NCBI GenBank assembly: GCA_042217615.1
Contig: JBDGSI010000064.1
Coordinates: 1-8,338 of the forward strand
Length of the DNA: 8,338 nt
From: JBDGSM01 sp042217615
Lineage (GTDB): Archaea > Nanohalarchaeota > Nanosalinia > Nanosalinales > Nanosalinaceae
Direction of reading: 5' to 3'
The notes below the pieces were generated by a model, which worked only from the letters and a program-made list of their open reading frames with translations, made no database searches and was not told the origin of the DNA. Within the stretch, counting starts at the first letter, position 1. Each line of letters starts with the position of its first letter. Of this stretch, positions 1-6,940 are shown piece by piece. The translations under genes were made by a program, and so were the position numbers.

Positions 1-826
1 TGACCTGGTCGGTCCTATCCTGCGCACCTTCAAGGTCGAACTCCTCACCGAGCTCTTCGAACTTCTCCGCGAACTCGTCTTCGTCCCCGATAATCTCTTG
101 GATGTCTTCAGCGGATTCGATGAATTTCTCTCTTATTTTCTCATTCTCCGGGTTTTCTGCCTGTATAGAGCCGTAGAGCCCTGGTTTCTGGTTCAGCATT
201 CTCGCTGTAAGGTCGGTGATTAACTGGTAGACAGGGGAGGAGAACTCGTTCATCTCTACGCCGGAAAGATCGCTTTTTCGGATGACGTCCGCGACCACGA
301 GCTCGGAGAAATGCATTAATCCCTGTACCAGGGACATCGCCTTGTCATGATCCTCCGGCTCTGTAAAGTGTATATCTGCGCCGTTTTCTGTCCAGAACTC
401 TTCCATCTCAGTCCATTTCTTTCCCTTCGCGGGACAGAAGACAACTTTCTGGCCTTCTACTGAGTTGGATGGTGCGTACATCGGATGCATTCCCAGAACC
501 TGTTCAGAATACTTTTTCATCGCTTCAACAGGCTCCTGCTTCACACTAGTGATATCGCACAGCAACGCATCCTCTGAGACGTAAGGCCCGACCTCTTCAA
601 TCACGTCAACGGTTACGGAGATCGGAACCGCGACTATAACGACGTCAGCGTCTTTAACTATCTCAGTGTTCTCTCCGGCTTCCCAGCCATGTTTTTCGGC
701 GACGGCTTCCGCTTCCTCCAGGGTTTCTCCGGAGATAAAGACCTCGTTCTTCTCCTCCAGGCGTTCTCCAAGGTGCTGTCCGAACTTTCCTGTTCCGCCG
801 ACGATCGCAATTTTTCTGTCAATCAT
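1..826 (-). CDS. tyrA: Prephenate dehydrogenase (TyrA), 3' end outside window
   Basis: This enzyme oxidatively decarboxylates prephenate to 4-hydroxyphenylpyruvate with NAD(P)+, the tyrosine branch of aromatic biosynthesis, in the cytoplasm. Reading leftward from the ATG at 826, 275 codons stay open to the window edge. Residues 6-20 form the Rossmann dinucleotide loop (IAIVGGTGKFG) in the GGTG form seen in archaeal TyrA. DITSVK at 91-96, GMHPM at 112-116 (His114 the likely catalytic His) and QGLMH at 168-172 are family motifs. The helical dimerisation domain follows, with SSPVYQL near 196-202 and LYGSIQAENP near 217-226. No chorismate mutase domain precedes it. The acidic tail near 240-270 is at the usual family length, so most of the gene is present; a C-terminal extension beyond the edge cannot be excluded. 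The start codon shares its A with the stop of the upstream aminotransferase gene (TGATG), implying translational coupling. The gene is not in the supplied complete-ORF set because it lacks a stop in the window. Confidence 0.9.
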   Translation of the reverse strand, partial: MIDRKIAIVGGTGKFGQHLGERLEEKNEVFISGETLEEAEAVAEKHGWEAGENTEIVKDADVVIVAVPISVTVDVIEEVGPYVSEDALLCDITSVKQEPVEAMKKYSEQVLGMHPMYAPSNSVEGQKVVFCPAKGKKWTEMEEFWTENGADIHFTEPEDHDKAMSLVQGLMHFSELVVADVIRKSDLSGVEMNEFSSPVYQLITDLTARMLNQKPGLYGSIQAENPENEKIREKFIESAEDIQEIIGDEDEFAEKFEELGEEFDLEGAQDRTDQV

Positions 827-1926
827 CAGAAACCGTTCTCCTCCAGTATATCGAAGGCTTTCTCGATTTCTTCCGTAGTAGTGGAGCCGAAACAGATCCT
901 CACGTTTTCTTCGCTTCCCGGTCCCATCGGCTCGCCTGGAACCATTGCCACGCCTTCCTCAATCATATCCATGCAGAACTCCCAGGAATCTCTTCCAACA
1001 TCGGGGAAAGCGTAGATTGCGCCTTCGGGAGCGACAAAATCCCAGCCAAGCTCTTTCATTCTTTCCACGAGAACATTTCTTCTCTCCTGGTAGGTCTCTC
1101 GCATCTCTTCAACGTGAGAATCGTTTTCCAAGGCCTCGATTGCTGCGTACTGTGAGATACGTGGCGGACACGCTGTAGAGGCCCGGGAAACCTTTGCATA
1201 CTGCTCAATATTCTCAGGCGTGTCAACCACCCAGCCGACCCTCCAGCCCGTCATCGCATGGCTCTTGGAAGTCGAGCCGATAACCGCTGAGTTCTCAGCG
1301 TATACAGCTGGCGAGTAATGCTCTCTCCCATAAGTCAAACGATGGTATACTTCATCTGAGAGCAGGAAAGTATCGTTTTCATTCGCGACTTCTGCGATCT
1401 CTTTCGCCTGAGACTCGCTAATCACGTAGCCTGTCGGGTTTGAAGGAGAGTTAATGACCACCATGTCCGCTTCCGCGATCTCATTCCTGGCCTCCTCCCT
1501 AAGCTCTCTTTCCTCGTTCCAGTAACGGACCTGACTCCATTTATTTTCTGAGACCTCGCTTATCATTTTGTAAGGCCCCCAGCACGGGTCGTTGAACACG
1601 GCCTTGTCATTTTCCCCGAGCCTGGCGGCGAAAACGGCGTAAAGCGCTCCCATTCCGCCCGTAGTAACCATTACGTTCTCTTTTGAAACATTAAATCCTT
1701 CTTTCAAGTTCTCTTCTTCTGCAGCTGCTTTCCTCAGTTCTTCAAGACCCAGCATCGGAGAATAACCTTGTTTCTCCGCCATTCCTTCTTTCGCGGCTTC
1801 TTTAACGTGTTGGGGAGTATCGAAGGATGGTTGTCCGATATCAAATCTTATGCATTCGTCTTGTTCGGCGGCTTTCTCCGAGATCTTTCTTATTGACAGG
1901 TTGATGTTTTCTATTCTCTGTCTCAT
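826..1926 (-). CDS. Class I/II PLP-dependent aminotransferase, probably aromatic or aspartate type
   Basis: The protein (366 aa) is a fold-type I aminotransferase that moves an amino group between an amino acid and a 2-oxo acid. Visible motifs are PSNPTG at 161-166 (Asn163 contacts PLP), DEVYH at 191-195 (Asp191, Tyr194), GSTSKSHAMTGWRVG at 217-231 with Lys221 as the Schiff-base lysine and Arg229 near the phosphate, and NVRICFG at 341-347 with Arg343 for the substrate carboxylate. All key residues are present and the length is slightly short for the family (typically 380-400). It is first in a two-gene unit, its stop overlapping the tyrA start. This suggests it transaminates 4-hydroxyphenylpyruvate to tyrosine, possibly phenylpyruvate or 2-oxoisocaproate too. 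Specificity cannot be read from motifs, and aspartate aminotransferase remains possible. There is no convincing Shine-Dalgarno before the ATG, consistent with a leaderless message, though the TATA element expected near 1952 is weak (AAAAGAATT). Confidence 0.88.
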   Translation of the reverse strand: MRQRIENINLSIRKISEKAAEQDECIRFDIGQPSFDTPQHVKEAAKEGMAEKQGYSPMLGLEELRKAAAEEENLKEGFNVSKENVMVTTGGMGALYAVFAARLGENDKAVFNDPCWGPYKMISEVSENKWSQVRYWNEERELREEARNEIAEADMVVINSPSNPTGYVISESQAKEIAEVANENDTFLLSDEVYHRLTYGREHYSPAVYAENSAVIGSTSKSHAMTGWRVGWVVDTPENIEQYAKVSRASTACPPRISQYAAIEALENDSHVEEMRETYQERRNVLVERMKELGWDFVAPEGAIYAFPDVGRDSWEFCMDMIEEGVAMVPGEPMGPGSEENVRICFGSTTTEEIEKAFDILEENGF

Positions 1927-1990
1927 GTATGAGGTTTTTGTCGGTGAATTCTTTTCTTAGTTTCCGTCTTTTTTCTTGGCGCCATGAATG

Positions 1991-1998
1991 TTTTAAGA
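1991..1998 (+). promoter_or_regulatory. Candidate TATA box for leuCD (leaderless)
   Basis: TTTTAAGA is centred about 25 nt upstream of the leuC ATG at 2020. That is the spacing expected if transcription begins at or just before the start codon, and no Shine-Dalgarno lies between. It sits in the 93-bp divergent gap shared with the aminotransferase gene. The call rests on sequence and spacing only. Confidence 0.5.
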
Positions 1999-2019
1999 TA
2001 GGAAAACGTATTCCTTGTT

Positions 2020-3432
2020 ATGTCGGAAGGTACTTTGTATGACAAGGTGTGGGAGAAGCATAAGGTTAAGGATCTTCCTAATGGTCAAACCCAGTTGTTT
2101 GTCGGTCTTCATTTGATGCATGAGGTTACAAGCCCTCAGGCGTTTTCAATGCTGGAGGAGCGCGATTTTGACGTTGCTTTCCCGGATAGGACCGTAGCTA
2201 CTACAGACCACATTGTTCCTACGAAAGATGAGGATCGTGGAAGGCCTTTAAGCGATGATCTTGCTGAGGATATGCTTTCTGCGTTGGAGAAGAATGTTGA
2301 TGATGCAGGTATTACTTTCTTCGGTCTTGATTCTGATAGGCAGGGTATTACTCATGTTGTGGCTCCTGAGCTTGGTTTAACTCAGCCCGGTATGACTGTA
2401 GCATGCGGTGATTCTCATACTGCCACTCATGGTGCTTTAGGTTCTTTTGCATTGGGGATAGGTACCTCTCAGATACGTGATGTTTTGGCGACCGGTTGTA
2501 TTGCTGCTGATAAGAAGAAGGTTCGCCGTGTCCAGGTTGAAGGCAGTTTGCAGGATGGTGTGTATGCCAAGGATGTTATACTGAAGATTATCAAGGAGTT
2601 AGGTATTGAAGGCGGTGTAGGCTATGTCTACGAGTACGGCGGCCCTGCTATTAAGGAGCTGGATATGGAGGGCAGACTGGCAGTCTGCAACATGTCTATT
2701 GAGGGCGGTGCCCGAGCCGGTTATATTAACCCTGATGAAACCACTTTTGAGTATTTGAAGGGTAAAGAGTTTGTCCCTGAGGGCGAGGCCTTTGAGGAGC
2801 GGAAAGAGTACTGGAAATCTGTCAGAAGTGATGAAGATGCTGATTATGATGACCGTGTGGTTGTTGATGCTGGAGGCCTTGAACCTGTTGTGACCTGGGG
2901 AACTAATCCTGGTCAGGCTGTGGAGGTTACCGGTGAGATCCCTGAGTTGGATAAGCTTCCTGAGGATCAGCGGGGTGAGGCTGAGACTGCGATGGAGCAT
3001 ATGGATGTGAGTCCGGGTGATAGTATGGAAGGTTATCCTGTGGATGTTGCTTTTATCGGGACGTGTACGAACGGCAGGTTCTCTGATTTCAGGGAGGCTG
3101 CAAAGGTTTTGGAAGGTAGAGAAGTAGCTGGGGATGTTAGAGCTGTCGCCGTTCCAGGTTCAATGACTGTTAAGAAGAAGTGTGAGGAGGCAGGTATTGA
3201 CGAAGTGTTTAAGGACGCTGGTTTTGAGTGGAGGTCCGCAGGCTGCTCAATGTGTCTTGCCATGAATGATGACCAGATCTACGATGATGAGGTATGCGCC
3301 TCTTCCTCCAACAGGAACTTTATAGGCCGGCAGGGATCAAAAGAAGGTAAGACCATACTTATGAGTCCGGCAATGGTGGCTGCAGCCGCAGTCAATGGCG
3401 AAGTAACTGATGTAAGGGAGGTGATTGAATAA
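2020..3432 (+). CDS. leuC: 3-isopropylmalate dehydratase large subunit (LeuC)
   Basis: With LeuD this forms isopropylmalate isomerase, which converts 2-isopropylmalate to 3-isopropylmalate by dehydration and rehydration at a [4Fe-4S] cluster in leucine synthesis. The protein has 470 aa. Cluster ligands are Cys349 (FIGTCTNGR), Cys409 and Cys412 (AGCSMC). Other aconitase-family blocks are TTDHIVPT at 61-68, CGDSHTATHGALG at 129-141 and SSSNRNFIGRQG at 428-439. At 470 aa with these blocks it is the long form typical of bacteria (E. coli LeuC is 466 aa) and, from memory, of haloarchaea, rather than the roughly 420-aa form of methanogens. The first two thirds favour T-ending codons (17 of the first 40 after the start), drifting to more A and C endings near the 3' end. 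leuD follows directly, and its ribosome site is inside the leuC end. The alternative reading as homoaconitase or citraconate hydratase is not excluded, but the neighbouring leu genes make LeuC most likely. Confidence 0.95.
   Translation: MSEGTLYDKVWEKHKVKDLPNGQTQLFVGLHLMHEVTSPQAFSMLEERDFDVAFPDRTVATTDHIVPTKDEDRGRPLSDDLAEDMLSALEKNVDDAGITFFGLDSDRQGITHVVAPELGLTQPGMTVACGDSHTATHGALGSFALGIGTSQIRDVLATGCIAADKKKVRRVQVEGSLQDGVYAKDVILKIIKELGIEGGVGYVYEYGGPAIKELDMEGRLAVCNMSIEGGARAGYINPDETTFEYLKGKEFVPEGEAFEERKEYWKSVRSDEDADYDDRVVVDAGGLEPVVTWGTNPGQAVEVTGEIPELDKLPEDQRGEAETAMEHMDVSPGDSMEGYPVDVAFIGTCTNGRFSDFREAAKVLEGREVAGDVRAVAVPGSMTVKKKCEEAGIDEVFKDAGFEWRSAGCSMCLAMNDDQIYDDEVCASSSNRNFIGRQGSKEGKTILMSPAMVAAAAVNGEVTDVREVIE
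3417..3425 (+). promoter_or_regulatory. Strong Shine-Dalgarno for leuD within leuC 3' end
   Basis: GGAGGTGAT is a full-length match to the archaeal anti-Shine-Dalgarno and lies 7 nt before the leuD ATG. It encodes part of the last LeuC residues (REVIE). This fixes the leuD start at 3433 and shows the two genes are co-translated. Confidence 0.85.
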
Positions 3433-4032
3433 ATGGGCGGAGACAAAAAAGTTTTAAAGGTTGAAGGTCATGGAGTGCCTCTCAGGGGCGATGACATTGA
3501 CACAGATCAAATTTTACCTGCCCGGTTCCTGAAGGAAACAAGCTTTGAAAACATGGGAGAGTATGTCTTCTACGATGCCAGGAGAGACTCCAATGGAGAA
3601 TTAAACAACCATCCTTTCAACCAGTATGAAGGAGAAATACTTGTAGTCAACGACAACTTCGGATGCGGCTCCTCCAGAGAACACGCACCTCAAGGCCTTA
3701 TGAGATGGGGCATAGAAGGGATTATAGGAGAATCATTCGCTGAAATCTTCCAGGACAACTGTAAATCCCTTGGAATCCCTACAGCAACTGTAGACCATGA
3801 AACCGCTTCCCGGCTTCAAGATAAACTGGAAGAAGATCCAGAGACAGAGATAAGGATCAAAGTAGAAGAAGAAAAAGCAGTTATCAACGGAGAAAAAGAG
3901 ATAGACATAGATATAGACCGCAGCATGAAAGAAGCTCTTACAGAAGGAATCTGGGACACCACAGCACTGATGAAAAGCAGTATGGACCAGGTGAGAAAAG
4001 TCTACAACCAGCTACCTTACACAGAGACCTAA
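3433..4032 (+). CDS. leuD: 3-isopropylmalate dehydratase small subunit (LeuD)
   Basis: This is the swivel-domain subunit of isopropylmalate isomerase. It closes over the LeuC Fe-S site and helps choose the substrate. The protein has 199 aa, the length of bacterial LeuD (E. coli 201 aa) and longer than the roughly 165-aa methanogen type. GDDIDTDQILPARFL at 19-33 and DNFGCGSSREHAPQGL at 74-89 are the diagnostic blocks. The ATG immediately follows the leuC stop (TAAATG). Codon endings are richer in A and C than in the 5' part of leuC, with 14 A-ending versus 7 T-ending codons in one 40-codon stretch. One AGGCCT lies inside at 3693 (Gln-Gly-Leu). The C-terminal lysine- and glutamate-rich part near 130-170 is variable in the family. 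Partner and context make the assignment firm. Confidence 0.95.
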   Translation: MGGDKKVLKVEGHGVPLRGDDIDTDQILPARFLKETSFENMGEYVFYDARRDSNGELNNHPFNQYEGEILVVNDNFGCGSSREHAPQGLMRWGIEGIIGESFAEIFQDNCKSLGIPTATVDHETASRLQDKLEEDPETEIRIKVEEEKAVINGEKEIDIDIDRSMKEALTEGIWDTTALMKSSMDQVRKVYNQLPYTET

Positions 4033-4071
4033 AAAAAAGAAAAAAACAAAGGAGGCCTTTTCCCCTCTTTT
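4033..4071. terminator. Convergent gap with T tracts for both strands
   Basis: The 39-bp gap between the leuD stop and the leuA stop has an A-rich left half (4031-4050), which reads as a long T tract for minus-strand transcripts. Its right half (TTTTCCCCTCTTTTT, 4058-4072) is a pyrimidine/T tract for plus-strand transcripts. Archaeal terminators are often simple T tracts, so this probably ends both transcripts. An AGGCCT palindrome sits between the two halves (4053-4058). Confidence 0.6.
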
Positions 4072-5598
4072 TCACTGCTTTTTTCTATCCAGACAGTTTA
4101 CAGCGTCAGCCACTGCCTCTACACTGGCCACAGTTATATCATCATCTGAAGAGTTAGCGTTAGCTTCAAGGCCTTCAGATCCCTGAACAGTTACCCTTAC
4201 ACATCCTACTGCATCGCTGCCTCCTGTCACAGCATCTATATGAAAGTCTGTGATGTCTACGTCGAAGTCATCTACGAGAGAGGTAATTGTCTGTGTTGCA
4301 GCGTCTACAGGACCTACACCTGTACAGGCCTCGACTTTCTTCTCTCCTCCTACTTCTGCGGATATGCTGGCTACAGGTCTTGTTGATGTACCTGTTGTAA
4401 CTGTGATGTCCTGTAAGTTGACCAGTTTCTCTGACTTTGGAACGTTTGAGGTTACATCGTCTGCTATGGCGAAGACGTCTACGTCTGAAACGGTTTTGCC
4501 TTTTCCTCCAAGGTCTTTTACTTTTCTTGTTACCTCGTTTACTTCTTCTTTTGTTGGATTGTAGCCTGCATCTTCCAGTACTTTTCTCACGCTGCTTCTG
4601 CCGGTATGTTTCCCTATAACAAGTTTTCTTTCCTGGCCTACCATTTCTGGCGTCATTATCCCTGGTTCAAACGTGGAGGAGTCTTCTATTACTCCTCCTG
4701 CGTGAATACCGGATTCATGTGAGAAAGCGTTTCCTCCTACTACAGGCTTGTTACCGGGTATAGGGACATCAGACAGTCGTTCAACCAGTTTTGAGATCTG
4801 GTATATTTCCTCGGTATCTACCCTGGTTTCAAAGTTGCAGATGCTTTCCAATGCCATAACAACTTCTTCCAGCGCCGCGTTACCTGCTCTCTCACCTATA
4901 CCGTTAACCGACACCTGGACCTGGCTTGCCCCTGCTTCAGCACCTGCAACAGCATTTGCCGCAGCGAGTCCGAAGTCATCATGAGTATGAACATCTACAG
5001 GCACCTCCAAATAGCTTACAACCTCAGAAATCATTTTTCTCATAGCTGAAGGATTTATAACACCTACTGTATCCGGTATATTTACTATATCAGCTCCTGA
5101 GGCCTCAGCTCTGTCCAGCACTTTCAAAAGATATTCAAAGTCTGTTCTTGTCGCATCCATTGGGGAGAACATGCATTCTGCCTTGCTCTCTGCTATAAGG
5201 CCTACTGCTTCTTCTGTCATTTCTATTACTTCTTCTCTGCTGGAGTTCAGGCTTTTCTGTATCTGGACATCGCTTGTTGAGACAAATGTGTGAACCATGT
5301 CGACTTCTGCATCCAGGGCTTCCTCTATATCTCTTTCTTTAACTCTGGCAAGGCCGCACACCTTTGCGTCAACTTTCCTTGCTATCTCTTGGACTGCCTG
5401 TTTCTCTTTCTCCCCGTTCACAGGGAAGCCGGCTTCGATAACATCTACACCTAGTTCATCCAGTTTTTCCGCAAGCCTTATTTTTTCATCTACGGAGAAA
5501 GAGGTTCCAGGCGTCTGCTCTCCATCCCTTAAAGTAGTGTCAAAGATTGAGATCTTCCTGTCTTCCTCCTCCATAAACTTCCGCATAGCTTCAACCAT
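4072..5598 (-). CDS. leuA: 2-isopropylmalate synthase (LeuA)
   Basis: The enzyme condenses acetyl-CoA with 2-oxoisovalerate to form 2-isopropylmalate, the first committed step to leucine. I choose the ATG at 5598 (508 aa) because GAGGTG lies 7 nt before it. A TTG at 5613 would add five residues but would sit on that site. The HMGL-like TIM barrel begins with FDTTLRDGEQTPG (Arg24, Asp25) and holds the metal ligands His204 and His206 (VHTHDD) and Asn240 (GERAGN). HESGIHAGG near 294-302 follows. Residues from about 395 form the LeuA dimer/regulatory domain (TGVGPVDAATQ near 436-446), where leucine binds in the family, so feedback inhibition is likely. (R)-citramalate synthase is a close relative and cannot be excluded by motifs, but the leuC, leuD and leuB genes nearby favour LeuA. 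The gene is convergent with leuD and has its own promoter and a structured leader. Confidence 0.88.
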   Translation of the reverse strand: MVEAMRKFMEEEDRKISIFDTTLRDGEQTPGTSFSVDEKIRLAEKLDELGVDVIEAGFPVNGEKEKQAVQEIARKVDAKVCGLARVKERDIEEALDAEVDMVHTFVSTSDVQIQKSLNSSREEVIEMTEEAVGLIAESKAECMFSPMDATRTDFEYLLKVLDRAEASGADIVNIPDTVGVINPSAMRKMISEVVSYLEVPVDVHTHDDFGLAAANAVAGAEAGASQVQVSVNGIGERAGNAALEEVVMALESICNFETRVDTEEIYQISKLVERLSDVPIPGNKPVVGGNAFSHESGIHAGGVIEDSSTFEPGIMTPEMVGQERKLVIGKHTGRSSVRKVLEDAGYNPTKEEVNEVTRKVKDLGGKGKTVSDVDVFAIADDVTSNVPKSEKLVNLQDITVTTGTSTRPVASISAEVGGEKKVEACTGVGPVDAATQTITSLVDDFDVDITDFHIDAVTGGSDAVGCVRVTVQGSEGLEANANSSDDDITVASVEAVADAVNCLDRKKQ

Positions 5599-5605
5599 GG
5601 AGGAC

Positions 5606-5611
5606 CACCTC
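5606..5611 (-). promoter_or_regulatory. Shine-Dalgarno that fixes the leuA start
   Basis: GAGGTG on the minus strand lies 7 nt before the ATG at 5598, so it selects that codon over the TTG at 5613. The following CCTC (5603-5600) could pair with GAGG (5611-5608) as a 4-bp mini-hairpin that masks the site. Confidence 0.75.
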
Positions 5612-5619
5612 AAGAACAG

Positions 5620-5641
5620 AACTCAAGAAAAAGCCTGAGTT
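5620..5641 (-). promoter_or_regulatory. Leader hairpin upstream of leuA
   Basis: On the minus strand AACTCAGG (5641-5634) pairs with CTTGAGTT (5627-5620): eight pairs including one G-U, with a CTTTTT loop. It begins 1 nt after the stop of a small leader ORF and ends 8 nt before the leuA Shine-Dalgarno. The 8-mer TTCTTGAG occurs at 5629-5622 and again at 5616-5609, and the second copy overlaps the Shine-Dalgarno by 3 nt. The 5' arm could therefore pair with either copy. No poly-U run follows the hairpin, so it does not look like a simple terminator. Confidence 0.45.
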
Positions 5642-5642
5642 A

Positions 5643-5699
5643 TCAAGATTTTCGATACAACAGAACGCGTCCACCCTTCATTCGTGGTAAAGGCTTCAT
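5643..5699 (-). CDS. Putative 18-aa leader peptide upstream of leuA
   Basis: A small ORF, MKPLPRMKGGRVLLYRKS, starts at an ATG about 27 nt downstream of the centre of a good TATA box. It would therefore be the first codon of a leaderless transcript. It is out of frame with leuA and ends 45 nt before it. Residues 13-15 are Val-Leu-Leu (GTT CTG TTG), fitting a branched-chain attenuator, and Leu4 is TTA; six residues are basic. The length is too short for a codon-bias test and a chance ORF is possible. The position at the expected transcript start is the main support. Confidence 0.35.
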   Translation of the reverse strand: MKPLPRMKGGRVLLYRKS

Positions 5700-5721
5700 A
5701 GATGAAAGAAAAGAGAATCAG

Positions 5722-5730
5722 AAGTATAAA
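5722..5730 (-). promoter_or_regulatory. TATA box for leuA transcript
   Basis: TTTATACTT on the minus strand is preceded by a purine-rich AAAAAGG that could serve as a BRE. Archaeal spacing predicts a transcription start near 5700-5703, leaving a leader of about 100 nt before leuA. That leader is long for an archaeon that otherwise seems to use leaderless or short-leader messages. The box lies 21 nt past the leuB stop, so leuA probably has its own promoter besides any readthrough from leuB. Confidence 0.6.
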
Positions 5731-5750
5731 AACCTTTTTACTAGCTGGTT

Positions 5751-6875
5751 TCAGGAGTTCTGCCTCACCCTTTCCGCAACTTTCTTCCCGAACTCCTGTG
5801 TCGAGGCCTCTCCTCCAAGATCAGGGGTTCGAACCTCTCCTGCCGCCAGAGTCTGGTTCAAGGCCTTTTTCACTTTCTCTGCAGCTTCACGGCGTCCAAG
5901 AGTTTCAAGCATCAATGCTCCTGCCCAGATAGTTGCTGTAGGATTTGCAACGTTTTCACCTGCTATATCCGGCGCGCTTCCGTGCAGAGGCTCGAACATG
6001 CTTGTACCTGACGGATTGATGTTGCCTCCAGGTGAAAGGCCTATTCCTCCCTGAAGCTGGGCTCCAAGATCTGTTACTATATCTCCAAACATGTTAGGTG
6101 TGACAACAGTTTCAAACATTTCAGGGCTTTCAACCATTTTCATGGTTGCGGCATCAACGTAGACGTTGTCCTGCTCGATTCCCGGGTATTCAGAGCTTTT
6201 CTGCTCCAGTATCTCCCGCCACATACCGTACATCTCTGTAAGTACGTTCGCCTTGTCAATCCCCGTCACTTTTTCATGACCTTTCTCCTCAGCCTTTTCA
6301 AAAGCGTATTCAATTATTCTCTCCATCCCTTCACGGGAATTAACCCCTATCTGATACGCGATCTCTTCAGCATCCGACTCAGCATCCAGACCAAACTTGG
6401 CCTTATACATCTGTCTCTCAAGCTCCAGCTCTTTCTCAGACTGGCCTTCAAACCTGTCACCAAGTCCAGCATAGAAGCCTTCAGTATTCTCCCTGTAAAC
6501 AGTGAAGTCAATGTCTCCAGGGCCTTTACCCTTCAAAGGAGTTTCAATACCTTTCAGAAGCTTTATAGGCCTTAAATTAACGTACTGATCCAGTTGGAAC
6601 CTGAGCGTAAGCAGTATCCCTTTCTCAAGAAGGCCTGGCTCTACCCTTGGATCTCCAATCGCTCCCAGATAAATCGCATCGTAGTCCCGGAACTCTTCTA
6701 CCGCAGCATCCGGCAATATCTCACCTGTATCTAGGTAGTGATCCGAGCCGTAAGGATACTCTTTCCACTCCAGCCCAAAGCTCTGGACATCGCTTACAGC
6801 GTTTAAAACACGTTGACCTTCCTCAATAATTTCCGGGCCAATGCCATCGCCCTTTATAACCGGTATCGTATGCAT
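5751..6875 (-). CDS. leuB: 3-isopropylmalate dehydrogenase family protein (LeuB-like)
   Basis: As LeuB it would oxidise and decarboxylate 3-isopropylmalate to 2-oxoisocaproate with NAD+. I choose the ATG at 6875 (374 aa) so the protein begins MHTIPVIKGDGIGPE, as in the family; a GTG at 6896 would add seven residues but lies too close to the TATA box. Substrate-site residues visible are Arg92 (TLRF), Arg102 (NLRP), Arg128 in VYRENTEG, and Lys208 (GIDKANVL). Metal ligands are Asp241, Asp265 and Asp269 (FGDIVTD), and the NAD loop is LHGSAPDIAG near 297-306. The stretch LRFQLDQYVNLRPIKLLKG with DIDFTVYRENTEG resembles tartrate/D-malate dehydrogenases of this superfamily more than classical LeuB (LRKxLxLYANLRP). 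The position between leuA and pheA, with leuCD nearby, supports LeuB, but substrate specificity is inferred. An insertion-like charged segment near 144-180 is unremarkable for the group. Confidence 0.8.
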   Translation of the reverse strand: MHTIPVIKGDGIGPEIIEEGQRVLNAVSDVQSFGLEWKEYPYGSDHYLDTGEILPDAAVEEFRDYDAIYLGAIGDPRVEPGLLEKGILLTLRFQLDQYVNLRPIKLLKGIETPLKGKGPGDIDFTVYRENTEGFYAGLGDRFEGQSEKELELERQMYKAKFGLDAESDAEEIAYQIGVNSREGMERIIEYAFEKAEEKGHEKVTGIDKANVLTEMYGMWREILEQKSSEYPGIEQDNVYVDAATMKMVESPEMFETVVTPNMFGDIVTDLGAQLQGGIGLSPGGNINPSGTSMFEPLHGSAPDIAGENVANPTATIWAGALMLETLGRREAAEKVKKALNQTLAAGEVRTPDLGGEASTQEFGKKVAERVRQNS

Positions 6876-6910
6876 AGATCTAAACCCTCTAAACACAGAT
6901 TCTTCCCCAG

Positions 6911-6918
6911 GAATAAAA
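6911..6918 (-). promoter_or_regulatory. Candidate TATA box for leuB
   Basis: TTTTATTC on the minus strand, preceded by the purine-rich AAAGGGGAAAAA, predicts a transcription start near 6888 and a leader of about 13 nt before the ATG at 6875. The sequence AGAGGG (6890-6885) in that leader is at best a weak Shine-Dalgarno. The box lies in the 65-bp gap after pheA. Confidence 0.4.
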
Positions 6919-6940
6919 TTTTTCCCCTTTTCAAAGCCAT

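Noticed and set aside
689..1015. Plus-strand open frames across the tyrA/aminotransferase junction
   Set aside because: Both minus-strand genes have complete catalytic motifs here and overlap by 1 nt, leaving no room for a plus-strand gene.
2599..3263. Antisense open frames opposite leuC (133 and 76 codons)
   Set aside because: They lie fully inside a gene with intact family motifs, have no ribosome site or TATA box that I can see, and their translations look like random antisense protein.
5599..5613. TTG at 5613 as leuA start
   Set aside because: It would place the start on top of the GAGGTG site that is correctly spaced for the ATG at 5598.
6276..6575. Plus-strand open frame of 99 codons opposite leuB
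   Set aside because: It is antisense to conserved LeuB residues including the YRENTEG block and has no initiation signals.
6876..6896. GTG at 6896 as leuB start
   Set aside because: It lies about 19 nt from the TATA centre, too close for a transcript start, and the family N-terminus begins at the ATG at 6875.
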